Positions 25,287 to 33,959 of a DNA stretch of 64,000 nt are shown here, piece after piece. Where the stretch lies: positions 1,103,773 to 1,167,772 of the forward strand of contig CP013703.1 in assembly GCA_001563305.1 (NCBI GenBank), read 5' to 3'. The stretch comes from a methanogenic archaeon mixed culture ISO4-G1. Its GTDB lineage: Archaea; Thermoplasmatota; Thermoplasmata; Methanomassiliicoccales; Methanomethylophilaceae. The translations under genes and the position numbers were made by a program. The notes beneath the pieces are model-generated. The model searched no databases and had not been told where the DNA came from. It was given only the letters and a program-made list of their open reading frames with translations. The first letter of the stretch is position 1. Every line of letters begins with the position of its first letter.

Positions 25287-28200
25287 TTATGGCCTTGTTT
25301 CTCCACCCATTCTTTTCCTGATGATCTCAATGGTCCTGGAGACATCACGCCCTATGGAGTACTCCTCCGTCATCTTCGTAACGATGACCTCTCCGCGCTG
25401 GCAATCCGGATCGTCAGTGACATCCTCCATCATTCCTTCAATATCCAGATAGTCCTGTTTGAGTGCCTCGAGGATCTCGGGGTCAGGCTTCCACAACCCC
25501 CTTCCCTCCAATTCAAGCAATCTGCGCTCGAGATCCTCCATAGCGAACTGGGTGTTCTCCTTTAGGAAGTCCCTGACCCTCTCGTCCATCACATACTTCC
25601 TGGTTATGCCATCGAATATCCTGTCGTCGACATCCTTAGAGGTTATCTGCCATCCGTACAATCTCTGGACGGCCCTCATCATTGCGGTCCCTCCGTCATA
25701 ACCCTGCTCAATGTTGGACTCGATCCATTGCGGATTGAGGATCTTCGCGGTCGACAGACGGCTGATCTCATCGGACAGTGTGCGGACGGATGTATTCGAG
25801 GAATTTCTGGTGTCCCCATAATAAGATTTCACCTTTTTCCCGGTGAGGTACTCTGAGGCCATTGCCATTCCTCCCTGAGAGGTAAAGAACCCTCCGCTCA
25901 GGAGCAGATCCTTGTCATCCGAAACTATCTTGTTGAACGTGGCCGACACCTTTGACAGCTGATATCCAAACTGTCCGTGCATCTCCATACCGTTCTTTCC
26001 GACACCGTAAGCATATCCGTTGTTGTTCAGGAATAGCTCCGCAAGGTCCGAATCCTTCTCCCATGCTGACGCCATTATCGCGTAATAGAGACCAGACGAC
26101 TGCCCGGGACCGATACCGAAGATACGTGAGGTTGCTTCGATTTGCGAAACTCCTGCTGATATGGATTCTGCCGTGTGCGAGTGTATATAATTCACATCAT
26201 CTGGCTCATCTAACATCGCCACTTCGGAGATCATCCTGTCCACCAGATCGATACGGTCCTTGAAGACCGATACTATCGTTCCTGCGGGACGGATGAGGAC
26301 ATCAATGCGGGGATGCTTCAGCTCCCCCGCAGGGATTATCCTGAAATCGTTGATCTTGCCGTCCACCGACCAGATCGGTTCAGTACCGATCAGCGACATT
26401 ACCTGTCCGATCATCTCACCGTCCGCGATTACAAGATCGTTGCTCATCCATGACAGGGCGAGCTCCTTCGGGTATTCGCCGTGCTCTTCGACGTATGATT
26501 CGAGCAGTCTGTCTGCCAGGTCACATCCGATAGCGTATGATGTCTTAGTAGGAAGGAGTTCGGGGTTGGCACTGTGAAGGTTGCGGCCTGTGGGGTAGAT
26601 CGAGGTCTTTCCTCTGAATATGTTCCCCGCTGGCCCCGGCATGGTGTATTCTCCTGCCGAAGCTGACACCAGAGACTCCATCTCATGACATGCCTTCATC
26701 GAATCCGACAACTGCCTGCATGCGGATACAAAACCATCTAAAAATCCCCTGTCCAAATCAGGGAACTGTTCGCCGATACCATCTGGATCATCCAAGGATG
26801 AATCGATCAACTTACGGATGGTGTCACCTTCCATCTCCCTGTGCTCGTTTACCATCAGAAGATAGAGCGTATCCCTGATTTCCTCGTCACTCGGCACATC
26901 CCCGTAGACATGGGCATCAGTCTCGATAAACGTAGATACCACAGATTCGAGTTGACGCCTCACACGCCCCACATACTTGGAAAGCGGTTCATACTCCCCT
27001 TTGTCCAATACAAGGTCCGTCTTCTGGATGGCGGCGGTCAACTGCTTCGTGTACTCCCTTATATAAGCTGCGTCTTTGTTCTCCGGATCGAATGAACCGA
27101 CGACATTGGACAGCTCCATCAATTCCGGAATCGGCTCCATGGATTCAACGCGCGACGGACAGTGGCTCAGTATCGTGGCATAACCCCTGCGTTTGGCTAT
27201 CGTCGCATGGACGCCATCGCATGCGTCAAAGAGATAGAGGCTCACCATGTCGCCTATGCAGATGTCCGGATAACAGGTAGGGCCAAGCCCATTTATCTTA
27301 CCAGGAAGATGCTCCATCGAACCGTGAGAACCCATGCCGAATACGATATCGGCATCGAGTATCCTGTTGAGGTAAAAATACGACGCCAGATAATGGTGGT
27401 TAGGAGGGCAGTTCGGATCCGTGAGAATCTTACAGTATTTCCCGCTGCATTCTCTTCCTACACATCCGCGTTTCGGCTGGACCATGATGGTCGCATTCCC
27501 AAGCTGTATCCCAGCGATGATTATGTCATCCTCATACAGCATACCCTCCCCCGGAGGCTCTCCCCACACACGGATCATATCCTCCTGCACGCTGTCATCC
27601 AGTGATTCGAAGAATCCTCTGTATTCGTCCTTTGACATCCTGTAAAGGACGCCTCCCTTGGATACCGTATCGCCTACGGAGGTCCATCTGAACTCCGGAT
27701 ATGCACGACGGTCGATGATCATCTGCCTCAGCTCATCACCGGATGACGGCACTATCACATCATACCCTTCATCCTTCAGACTCCTGAGCATCCTCGCCGC
27801 ACTCTCCATGGCTGCCAGACCATGTGCCAGACCCAATGTGGCCTCTACGGTGGAGCAGGGCCCAATGTTCAGCATTATAACGGCCTTTTTTTCGGAATTC
27901 GGCTTATAGCGCAGCATGATGCGCCTGTGGATCCTTCCGGCCAGGCGATCGCATCTATCCTTTATGGGCATGTAGTCGGCCTGAGGGGAATAGTCTCCAA
28001 CGACGGCAATCGGTATTGGTTCTATGAACCCCTTGATCTCTGGAATGGTTATCCTCGTCGGAGTCAGACCTCCAATGCTGCTGCACTCCTTCCATTCATC
28101 TTCGGTCATGTTGCGGAGTTCCATCGGGCAGAAGATCGGTATCCTCATCTTCTGGACCAATTCCTTCTCGCTCATGATGCTCATCGGACCATCCATGACA

Positions 28201-28949
28201 TCGAACTGCATGTACGAGTTGGCAATGAAGCAATCCACCTTCGACACTCCTTCATCGGTGAGTAGCCTGTACAGGCATGTGGTCTGCCCCCAGGCATTCA
28301 GATTGGGATCGTCCTTCGGTTTTGACATGACGGATACCACGTTCATCCCAGCGTTCTCCAGCGCTTTGAACAGATACCCGCGCATCCCGTAGTTGTCGGA
28401 GACCCAGGCCTCCCTGGTTATCGGAAAGGCCACCGAGGGTTTGGAATCATCCCAACAGTAATCTTCCTTGTATGATTCCAGATTGTTGAAGACGATGCCG
28501 GGTTTGTTGAGATTGACCAGGCCATGCATCGGCACGATAACCGGTTCCCTGACAGGGATGTCCTTTGAACAGAGTCTGTTCAATATGAATTCCAATACCC
28601 TATCATAGTTCTCCTGACCGCTGTTCGATATGTATTCGTAGGTCTTGAGCGAGACGTCCTTGTCAACGTTGTTGAGGACCCAGATCCTGGGATCCTTCCC
28701 CACGGAGATGACCTTGCTGTCCGGTGAAAGGCTTAGGATACGGCTCATCTCCGCCATTTCGCCTATCAGCGGGAGCATAATCAAGATTATGTCGGGCTTG
28801 TCATTGTTTCTCAGGAATAATTCAACAACAGACAGCTGGGATCTTGCCAGATTAATGAAATGGAAATCTACATCGTCGAATCTGGAGACTGATGACTCCA
28901 TCATTAGTATCTGATTGTTCGTGGCCAATGTCAGCATAGAGATGGTCAT
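25287..28949 (-). CDS. CobN/ChlH-like cobaltochelatase large subunit
   Basis: The 1220-residue protein is a full-length CobN-family subunit (cobalt or magnesium chelatase large subunit, or the related HmuS type). Landmarks include GIVFNNLESYKEDYCWDD, DAVVMLNIGP-like AVIMLNIGPCSTVEATLGL, VFGMGSHGSMEHLPGKINGL and IWSVDGKINDFRIIPAGELK, with a C-terminal SSNTSVRTLSDEI region. No CobS/CobT or ChlI/ChlD partner lies nearby. It follows the ABC substrate-binding gene on the same strand with its own promoter, so tetrapyrrole metal loading or removal linked to uptake is plausible. Base composition is visibly richer in A+T than the flanking genes. Confidence 0.87.
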   Translation of the reverse strand: MTISMLTLATNNQILMMESSVSRFDDVDFHFINLARSQLSVVELFLRNNDKPDIILIMLPLIGEMAEMSRILSLSPDSKVISVGKDPRIWVLNNVDKDVSLKTYEYISNSGQENYDRVLEFILNRLCSKDIPVREPVIVPMHGLVNLNKPGIVFNNLESYKEDYCWDDSKPSVAFPITREAWVSDNYGMRGYLFKALENAGMNVVSVMSKPKDDPNLNAWGQTTCLYRLLTDEGVSKVDCFIANSYMQFDVMDGPMSIMSEKELVQKMRIPIFCPMELRNMTEDEWKECSSIGGLTPTRITIPEIKGFIEPIPIAVVGDYSPQADYMPIKDRCDRLAGRIHRRIMLRYKPNSEKKAVIMLNIGPCSTVEATLGLAHGLAAMESAARMLRSLKDEGYDVIVPSSGDELRQMIIDRRAYPEFRWTSVGDTVSKGGVLYRMSKDEYRGFFESLDDSVQEDMIRVWGEPPGEGMLYEDDIIIAGIQLGNATIMVQPKRGCVGRECSGKYCKILTDPNCPPNHHYLASYFYLNRILDADIVFGMGSHGSMEHLPGKINGLGPTCYPDICIGDMVSLYLFDACDGVHATIAKRRGYATILSHCPSRVESMEPIPELMELSNVVGSFDPENKDAAYIREYTKQLTAAIQKTDLVLDKGEYEPLSKYVGRVRRQLESVVSTFIETDAHVYGDVPSDEEIRDTLYLLMVNEHREMEGDTIRKLIDSSLDDPDGIGEQFPDLDRGFLDGFVSACRQLSDSMKACHEMESLVSASAGEYTMPGPAGNIFRGKTSIYPTGRNLHSANPELLPTKTSYAIGCDLADRLLESYVEEHGEYPKELALSWMSNDLVIADGEMIGQVMSLIGTEPIWSVDGKINDFRIIPAGELKHPRIDVLIRPAGTIVSVFKDRIDLVDRMISEVAMLDEPDDVNYIHSHTAESISAGVSQIEATSRIFGIGPGQSSGLYYAIMASAWEKDSDLAELFLNNNGYAYGVGKNGMEMHGQFGYQLSKVSATFNKIVSDDKDLLLSGGFFTSQGGMAMASEYLTGKKVKSYYGDTRNSSNTSVRTLSDEISRLSTAKILNPQWIESNIEQGYDGGTAMMRAVQRLYGWQITSKDVDDRIFDGITRKYVMDERVRDFLKENTQFAMEDLERRLLELEGRGLWKPDPEILEALKQDYLDIEGMMEDVTDDPDCQRGEVIVTKMTEEYSIGRDVSRTIEIIRKRMGGETRP

Positions 28950-28978
28950 GATAGCCCTTCAAAATCACGATGAGTTAT

Positions 28979-28993
28979 TGGATTATATATCCA
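28979..28993. promoter_or_regulatory. TGGAT/ATCCA palindrome in the cobN-like promoter
   Basis: TGGAT-TATAT-ATCCA encloses a TATA-like sequence 30 bases before the cobN-like ATG. It is related in sequence to the operators at 30357 and 33901, so one regulator may cover the island. Confidence 0.4.
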
Positions 28994-29070
28994 TCATCGT
29001 AACAGAATTGTGGATAGGGAACCACAAACTGAGCATAGTCTACCAGATACCAAAAATATTGAAAGGAAAG

Positions 29071-29088
29071 ACCCCGGCTTCCCGGGGT
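29071..29088 (-). terminator. Terminator of ABC operon 1
   Basis: ACCCCGG and CCGGGGT pair around CTTC nine bases after the substrate-binding gene stop. On the minus strand it is followed by CTTTCCTTTC. Confidence 0.6.
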
Positions 29089-29096
29089 TTATTGTT

Positions 29097-30347
29097 TCAG
29101 GCCTTGACAATGTCAGCCTTGATCAGGAAGATACCATCCACACCGGCCTTGAAGTCTTTGAGGTTCGGAATGAACTTATCAATCCAGTCCTGGACCAGCT
29201 TGGTAGCGTATCCTTCCTCGAACACTTCGGGATAGTACATCTCCACCTGGTATGCAACCCTTATGATATTGGGGACGTTGCTGTTGAAGATGAAATAATG
29301 TCCAGCTTTGTAGGCATCGGTATCCTTGAAGTAAACTCCATATTTGTCCCATATCTTCTGGACATCATCGCCAACGGTTGCGAAGGTGTAGTTGCAGGTG
29401 TGAGCAATGAAATCAGAGCTGTACTTCTCGGAGAGAATCCACTCGTCTCCGATCTCCGCTTTCTTGGAAGTGGGGAAATCGGCAAGGTTCTTTGCACCGG
29501 TACACTCTGAGGTAGCGAAAGCAGAGCCCTCGTAACCAGCTACGGAGTTGGTCATCGTTACTGCAAGTGTTGTAACCTTCTTGTCGATCTTGGCAATCTT
29601 ATTCTGCATGTCCTTGTACACATTATCGGACCACTTCACGAAATCCTGTGAACTCTTCTCGTGACCACAGAGGTATCCGACGGTCAGTGCCCAATTGAGG
29701 GAATCCAGTCCACCTGCTGCATCGATCCTGACGACATCGATGTTCGCAGCCTCGAACTTCTTGTAATCCTTGAGATAGGCGGAATTGTAATCGACGACGA
29801 CACAGTCGATTCCGAGATCGATACACCTGTCTAAATCTAGTGTGGTCATCGAAGAACTGATAACCTCTGCATTCTCGAGAAGATCTCCGAACATCGTAGA
29901 GTCGTATGATCCACCAGAGATCGCCTTGATCATGTCGGTGACTCCGATAGATTTCATGAGGGCGAGAGTGGTGTTAGGAAGTGCAGAAAGAGTTGTCTCG
30001 GGGTAGTGGGCACTCTTGACTTCCTTGTCATTGTTCATGTAATAGATGGTCATCTTCTCGCGGTTGATCATGCGCTTGACAAAGTCGATATCCTTGGAAT
30101 CGACGGCCCCGTCCTGATTTGCGTCGGCGAACGGAGTGGTATCCATCTCTTTGTTTATGATTTTCTCAAGTGCTTTGATGTCCTCATTGTCTATGTAATC
30201 GTCATTGTTGGCGTTTCCATAGATCATAAGACGGCCAGTGTCATCATCAGATTTGTATTCGGAACCGCCACCGAGTGCGAAAAAGATTCCCACTCCGGCG
30301 ACCGCTACAATCGCAATGGCGACGACGGCGATTACTTTTGTATCCAT
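29097..30347 (-). CDS. ABC substrate-binding protein with dockerin-like EF-hand pair (system 1)
   Basis: The 416-residue protein has an N-terminal hydrophobic anchor (MDTKVIAVVAIAIVAVAG), then two dockerin/EF-hand-like calcium loops (YGNANNDDYIDNEDI and ADANQDGAVDSKD, residues about 42-90), and then a FecB-type ligand-binding domain (TTLALMKSIGVTDMI, LGIDCVVVDYNS, IFNSNVPNIIRVAYQ). It should sit outside the cell, anchored by the helix, and deliver an iron chelate, heme or corrinoid to the permeases upstream in the same operon. It is the last gene of the minus-strand set and has a perfect palindrome before its start. Confidence 0.85.
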   Translation of the reverse strand: MDTKVIAVVAIAIVAVAGVGIFFALGGGSEYKSDDDTGRLMIYGNANNDDYIDNEDIKALEKIINKEMDTTPFADANQDGAVDSKDIDFVKRMINREKMTIYYMNNDKEVKSAHYPETTLSALPNTTLALMKSIGVTDMIKAISGGSYDSTMFGDLLENAEVISSSMTTLDLDRCIDLGIDCVVVDYNSAYLKDYKKFEAANIDVVRIDAAGGLDSLNWALTVGYLCGHEKSSQDFVKWSDNVYKDMQNKIAKIDKKVTTLAVTMTNSVAGYEGSAFATSECTGAKNLADFPTSKKAEIGDEWILSEKYSSDFIAHTCNYTFATVGDDVQKIWDKYGVYFKDTDAYKAGHYFIFNSNVPNIIRVAYQVEMYYPEVFEEGYATKLVQDWIDKFIPNLKDFKAGVDGIFLIKADIVKA

Positions 30348-30356
30348 GATATCACA

Positions 30357-30373
30357 TTGGATGATACATCCAA
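30357..30373. promoter_or_regulatory. Perfect 17-bp palindrome TTGGATG-ATA-CATCCAA
   Basis: Seven-base arms flank ATA ten bases before the substrate-binding gene start. The core GGATG-ATA-CATCC recurs exactly at 33901-33913 before the paralogous system. It probably binds a homodimeric regulator. Confidence 0.6.
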
Positions 30374-30402
30374 GGATTGATGGCCACTATTGTATTTTAT
30401 GC

Positions 30403-31470
30403 TTACCAAGCGGACTTCCTCTGTTTTATCAACAAGAATAGGAATACAGGGCCACCGACACAAGCAGTAATCACACCCACTGGCAGACCTGTACCGATAT
30501 TCCTCGCGAGAACATCAGAGCATATCAGCATCATCGCCCCGAAAGCAGCTGATGCAGGAATCAGGTAGCGATTGTCAGAACCAATGATGATACGCACCAT
30601 ATGCGGGGCGACCAATCCAACAAATCCTATCGTTCCGGTGAATGAAACCAGGAATGCCGTCACGATAGATGTGACTACAAGGATTATCAGCCTACACCTC
30701 TTAGGATTAACGCCCAATGAAACGGCACAGGAATCGCTGGTAATCATGACATTGATCTTCTTGGCAAATGTGGCGAACACGAATATTCCAAAGAAGGCTG
30801 CAAGGACCAAGAACCAGACATTATTCCAATTCGCCTTTCCCAGTGTACCCACGCTCCACATATAAACATCAGCCAGCGATTCATCCGAAGCAGTCAGCTT
30901 GATCAATGTTGTCATAGCGGTGAATACATACATCACAGCGATTCCAATCAGGATCATCATAGCAGGTGTAATCCTCCTCTTCAACGAAGAGAACAATATG
31001 ATTACCAGAGAAGGGATTAAAGCGAACACGAATGCATCGACTATGATAGATGCCTGACCATATATCCCCGGGATTATGCATATGCCCAGAACCAGAGATA
31101 TGGTTGCTCCCAATCCCGCACCTGCCGAAATCCCTGTAGTATATGGATCGGCAAGGGGATTCTTCAGTGTACTCTGCATCGCAGCACCGCACACTCCAAG
31201 TCCCGCACCCACTGCCATGGACGCGATCGCACGCGGAAATCTTAAGTCCCAGACAATGTGATCCTTCTTGATTCCAATGGGGGTATCTGGGATAATCCCA
31301 CAGATATGGTCCCAAAGAATCTGGTATGATTCGAAGAAACCGACATCGTAATATCCAAAGGAAAGCTGAAGACCTACCACTAGGAATGCCACGACGATGC
31401 AGATAATTACGAACATCATCTTGCGTGACACAGATGCATGATATGTCGATTTGAAATCAGCGTTGCTCAT
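30403..31470 (-). CDS. FecCD-type ABC permease (system 1, second permease)
   Basis: The 355-residue membrane protein of the FecCD/BtuC family has about ten helices. VWDLRFPRAIASMAVGAGLG, NPLADPYTTGISAGAGLG and FVGLVAPHMVRIIIG are the family hallmarks. It likely pairs with the permease encoded just before it (one-base gap) as a heterodimer. The gene is visibly A+T-rich compared with the equivalent genes of system 2. Confidence 0.92.
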   Translation of the reverse strand: MSNADFKSTYHASVSRKMMFVIICIVVAFLVVGLQLSFGYYDVGFFESYQILWDHICGIIPDTPIGIKKDHIVWDLRFPRAIASMAVGAGLGVCGAAMQSTLKNPLADPYTTGISAGAGLGATISLVLGICIIPGIYGQASIIVDAFVFALIPSLVIILFSSLKRRITPAMMILIGIAVMYVFTAMTTLIKLTASDESLADVYMWSVGTLGKANWNNVWFLVLAAFFGIFVFATFAKKINVMITSDSCAVSLGVNPKRCRLIILVVTSIVTAFLVSFTGTIGFVGLVAPHMVRIIIGSDNRYLIPASAAFGAMMLICSDVLARNIGTGLPVGVITACVGGPVFLFLLIKQRKSAW

Positions 31471-31471
31471 C

Positions 31472-32575
31472 TCACCACACCCCCTTCTTGGACTTGAGGA
31501 TCAGAATAAGGAACAATGGTCCGCCGATGAACGACATGATGACACCGACAGGCAACTCTCCGGGGTCTATCGCGGCCCTTGCGAGGAGATCGGCTGCAAG
31601 TAAGAACAAAGCACCGAATATGGCCGATGCGGGTATCACATACTTATTATCCGAACCGAGAATCGTACGGACAATGTGAGGCGATACCAGACCAAGGAAT
31701 CCGACTATTCCGATGAACGACACTACAGCTGATGTCATTAGCGAAAGAACCACAAGGACGAGCAGACGATAGTTGTCCGCATTAAGACCGAGACTCTTTG
31801 CACTCTCATCGCCCAAGGTCAGTATGTTCAACTGTTTCGATGTGAATGTTAATATCACACTACCTACGGCCACTATTATGAACATCAGTGGGAAATCATC
31901 CCATGTCGTCCATTGGAGCGTACCGATCTGCCACAAGAACGCCTCCTGGATCTTTCCTGCTTCTGAGGAAATCAGGATAAGCGTGCTCATCGCATTGAAC
32001 AGGTATGACATAGCAACTCCAGCCAAAATGATCGTGGCCGGCGAGGTCTTGGATATCCTTGATACAACAATCGTGACCGCGGTTGGGATCATCCCAAAGA
32101 GGAATGCGTTAGCAACAAGCCCGTAATTACCGGTAATAGACCCAGCTGTGATTCCCAATGCCAGTGCTATGGTCACACCGAGGACCGCTCCCGAGGAGAT
32201 TCCCGTAGTATATGGGTCGGCCAATGGATTCTTCACAACACTCTGCATTGCAGCTCCGCCAATAGCCAGGCCTACTCCCGCCACTATAGCGATTGCTTCC
32301 CTAGGCAGACGATCTTCCCAAAGCAGATAGTCGTTAGTCCATTCAGGCGTACCTATTGGATAGGTTACCCCTATGATGTGATTCCATAACGTAGAGAATA
32401 CAGTGAAGAAATCTATTTCGTGACTTCCAATGGTGAGAGCATAGCCAAATAGAACGATCAGGCTTATGGCACAGCCCAACATGAAGAGGACCTTGCGAAG
32501 AATATACCTGTGATACTCCTCTTTCATCTCCTCCCTGAAAGATCCCGGGACATCGACTCTGTTCTCAGCACTCAT
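31472..32575 (-). CDS. FecCD-type ABC permease (system 1, first permease)
   Basis: The 367-residue protein has a cytoplasmic N-terminal extension of about 30 residues (EEMKEEYHRYILRKVLF), then about ten helices with LWEDRLPREAIAIVAGVGLA, NPLADPYTTGISSGAVLG and FLGLVSPHIVRTILG. The ATPase gene ends 16 bases upstream. Two different permeases in one operon imply a heterodimeric channel, as in FecC/FecD and FepD/FepG. Confidence 0.92.
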   Translation of the reverse strand: MSAENRVDVPGSFREEMKEEYHRYILRKVLFMLGCAISLIVLFGYALTIGSHEIDFFTVFSTLWNHIIGVTYPIGTPEWTNDYLLWEDRLPREAIAIVAGVGLAIGGAAMQSVVKNPLADPYTTGISSGAVLGVTIALALGITAGSITGNYGLVANAFLFGMIPTAVTIVVSRISKTSPATIILAGVAMSYLFNAMSTLILISSEAGKIQEAFLWQIGTLQWTTWDDFPLMFIIVAVGSVILTFTSKQLNILTLGDESAKSLGLNADNYRLLVLVVLSLMTSAVVSFIGIVGFLGLVSPHIVRTILGSDNKYVIPASAIFGALFLLAADLLARAAIDPGELPVGVIMSFIGGPLFLILILKSKKGVW

Positions 32576-32591
32576 AAGATCCTTCTCTTGT

Positions 32592-33461
32592 TTAGCTCAA
32601 AACGATTTCTTCCGTCTCTCTGGTAGATGTAACTGGATCGGTCTGTTCCTTCTCGGAGATGGAATCCTTGAGTATCACATGTGGCGCCCCATCATCATCG
32701 ATCACTTTAGAATCAACACCGTACACTATTCTGAGATTCTCGCTAGTGATAACCTCATTTGGAGTGCCTACATCGAACACACTGCCACCATGCATGAGGA
32801 TTATCTCATCCGAATACTTCGCTGCGATGTTGATGTCGTGACAGATCATGATGACAAGGATGTCCTTCTCTCTGGACAGGCGTTTGAGCATCTTCGCCAC
32901 CTCAAGCTGATGACGGACATCCAAATTGGATGTAGGCTCGTCCAGCAGCAGAATCTTGGGCTCCTGAGCGAGACCTCTAGCCAACATCACTTTCTGATGT
33001 TGTCCTGCAGATAGTTCATTGAATGAACGCATGGCCAAATCCAAGATGCCAAGCATTTCTAGAGTATCATAAACAATATCCAAATCAGAATCCAATGATC
33101 CTCTGTGACTATGAGGATGCCTTCCCATGAGCACTGTATCCACAACCGTCAATGGAAATGTATCGTTGGCTGAATACGGAACATATCCAACCATCTTCGA
33201 CATCTCTTTGATTGTTATTTCCTTGACGTCTCTACCATCAATCATCACTGTCCCCGTATCAGGGGTCAGGATCTTGTTGATACAGTGTATCAGTGTAGAT
33301 TTTCCCACTCCGTTTGGTCCGAGTATAGAAATGAACTTCGGTCCTTTCAATACAGCGGTGACATCTTTCAAAACTGGAGTACTGGAATACCCAAACTCGA
33401 TACCGTCAATATTAATTATCAAAGGCTCACCCATTCTATTAGGATAAGATGGAGTAATCAT
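32592..33461 (-). CDS. FecE-type ABC ATPase (system 1)
   Basis: The 289-residue ATPase has Walker A GPNGVGKST, signature LSAGQHQKVMLARGLAQEP and Walker B ILLLDEPTSNLD, followed by the switch histidine in MICHDINIAAKYSDEI. The order and spacing fit FecE/BtuD. A short C-terminal tail (DSKVIDDDGAPHVILKD) is shared with the system 2 ATPase. ATG 33461 may be nine codons early: MGEPLI at 33434 is an alternative start. It is the first gene of the minus-strand operon. Confidence 0.93.
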   Translation of the reverse strand: MITPSYPNRMGEPLIINIDGIEFGYSSTPVLKDVTAVLKGPKFISILGPNGVGKSTLIHCINKILTPDTGTVMIDGRDVKEITIKEMSKMVGYVPYSANDTFPLTVVDTVLMGRHPHSHRGSLDSDLDIVYDTLEMLGILDLAMRSFNELSAGQHQKVMLARGLAQEPKILLLDEPTSNLDVRHQLEVAKMLKRLSREKDILVIMICHDINIAAKYSDEIILMHGGSVFDVGTPNEVITSENLRIVYGVDSKVIDDDGAPHVILKDSISEKEQTDPVTSTRETEEIVLS

Positions 33462-33871
33462 CCAACTATTAAAAAAGTTGACATGTGAGCCCTAATTGGA
33501 CAAAACTGAAAGTCTGTCTAACTTTTACTAGCATCAATACACAGGAGTGTGCATAGACATTTTGATCCGCTACACATATTCCTCCTGTCTTTGACACATC
33601 GGATAAAGTGTAGGGCTTTGTACATGCTAGGCGATGGAAAGAACAAATGCTCCTGTATGCTCATTGATGTCTCACAAACATAAAGCCAAACAAGTGTGGC
33701 ATATCAGACCAAACGACAATAATCGAATACTGTCAGGAATGTGCTGCTTCCGGAAGCCCTCTTCAATTAATACAGTCTTTTCAATCATTTGATCAATAAG
33801 CTCGTTTTACGGCTAATTTTTGAATATTAATGTCCAATTTCCAATCTTTTAACAATATATTGGATGTATAT
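33462..33871. other. Long intergenic region between divergent ABC operons, with nested inverted repeats
   Basis: No gene was found in this A+T-rich stretch. AGCCCTA (33488-33494) and TAGGGCT (33611-33617) form an outer inverted repeat, and ACAGGAG (33541-33547) with CTCCTGT (33582-33588) an inner one, so a folded RNA or remnant mobile sequence about 130 bases long is possible. The remaining part is promoter-like and rich in T/A runs. It contains the regulatory start of both transport operons. Confidence 0.4.
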
Positions 33872-33913
33872 GGATATAATATCCTACATTAAAAATTGTA
33901 GGATGATACATCC
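33872..33913. promoter_or_regulatory. Two palindromic sites before system 2 substrate-binding gene
   Basis: GGATA-TAA-TATCC lies at 33872-33884 and GGATG-ATA-CATCC at 33901-33913. Both have five-base arms and a three-base spacer, and the second is identical to the core of the 30357-30373 palindrome. Two copies could let regulator dimers bind together. The TATA-like AATATATA follows at 33917-33924. Confidence 0.55.
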
Positions 33914-33959
33914 ATCAATATATAGGAGTTCGACAATGAGTCAACGAGTTGTGATTATC

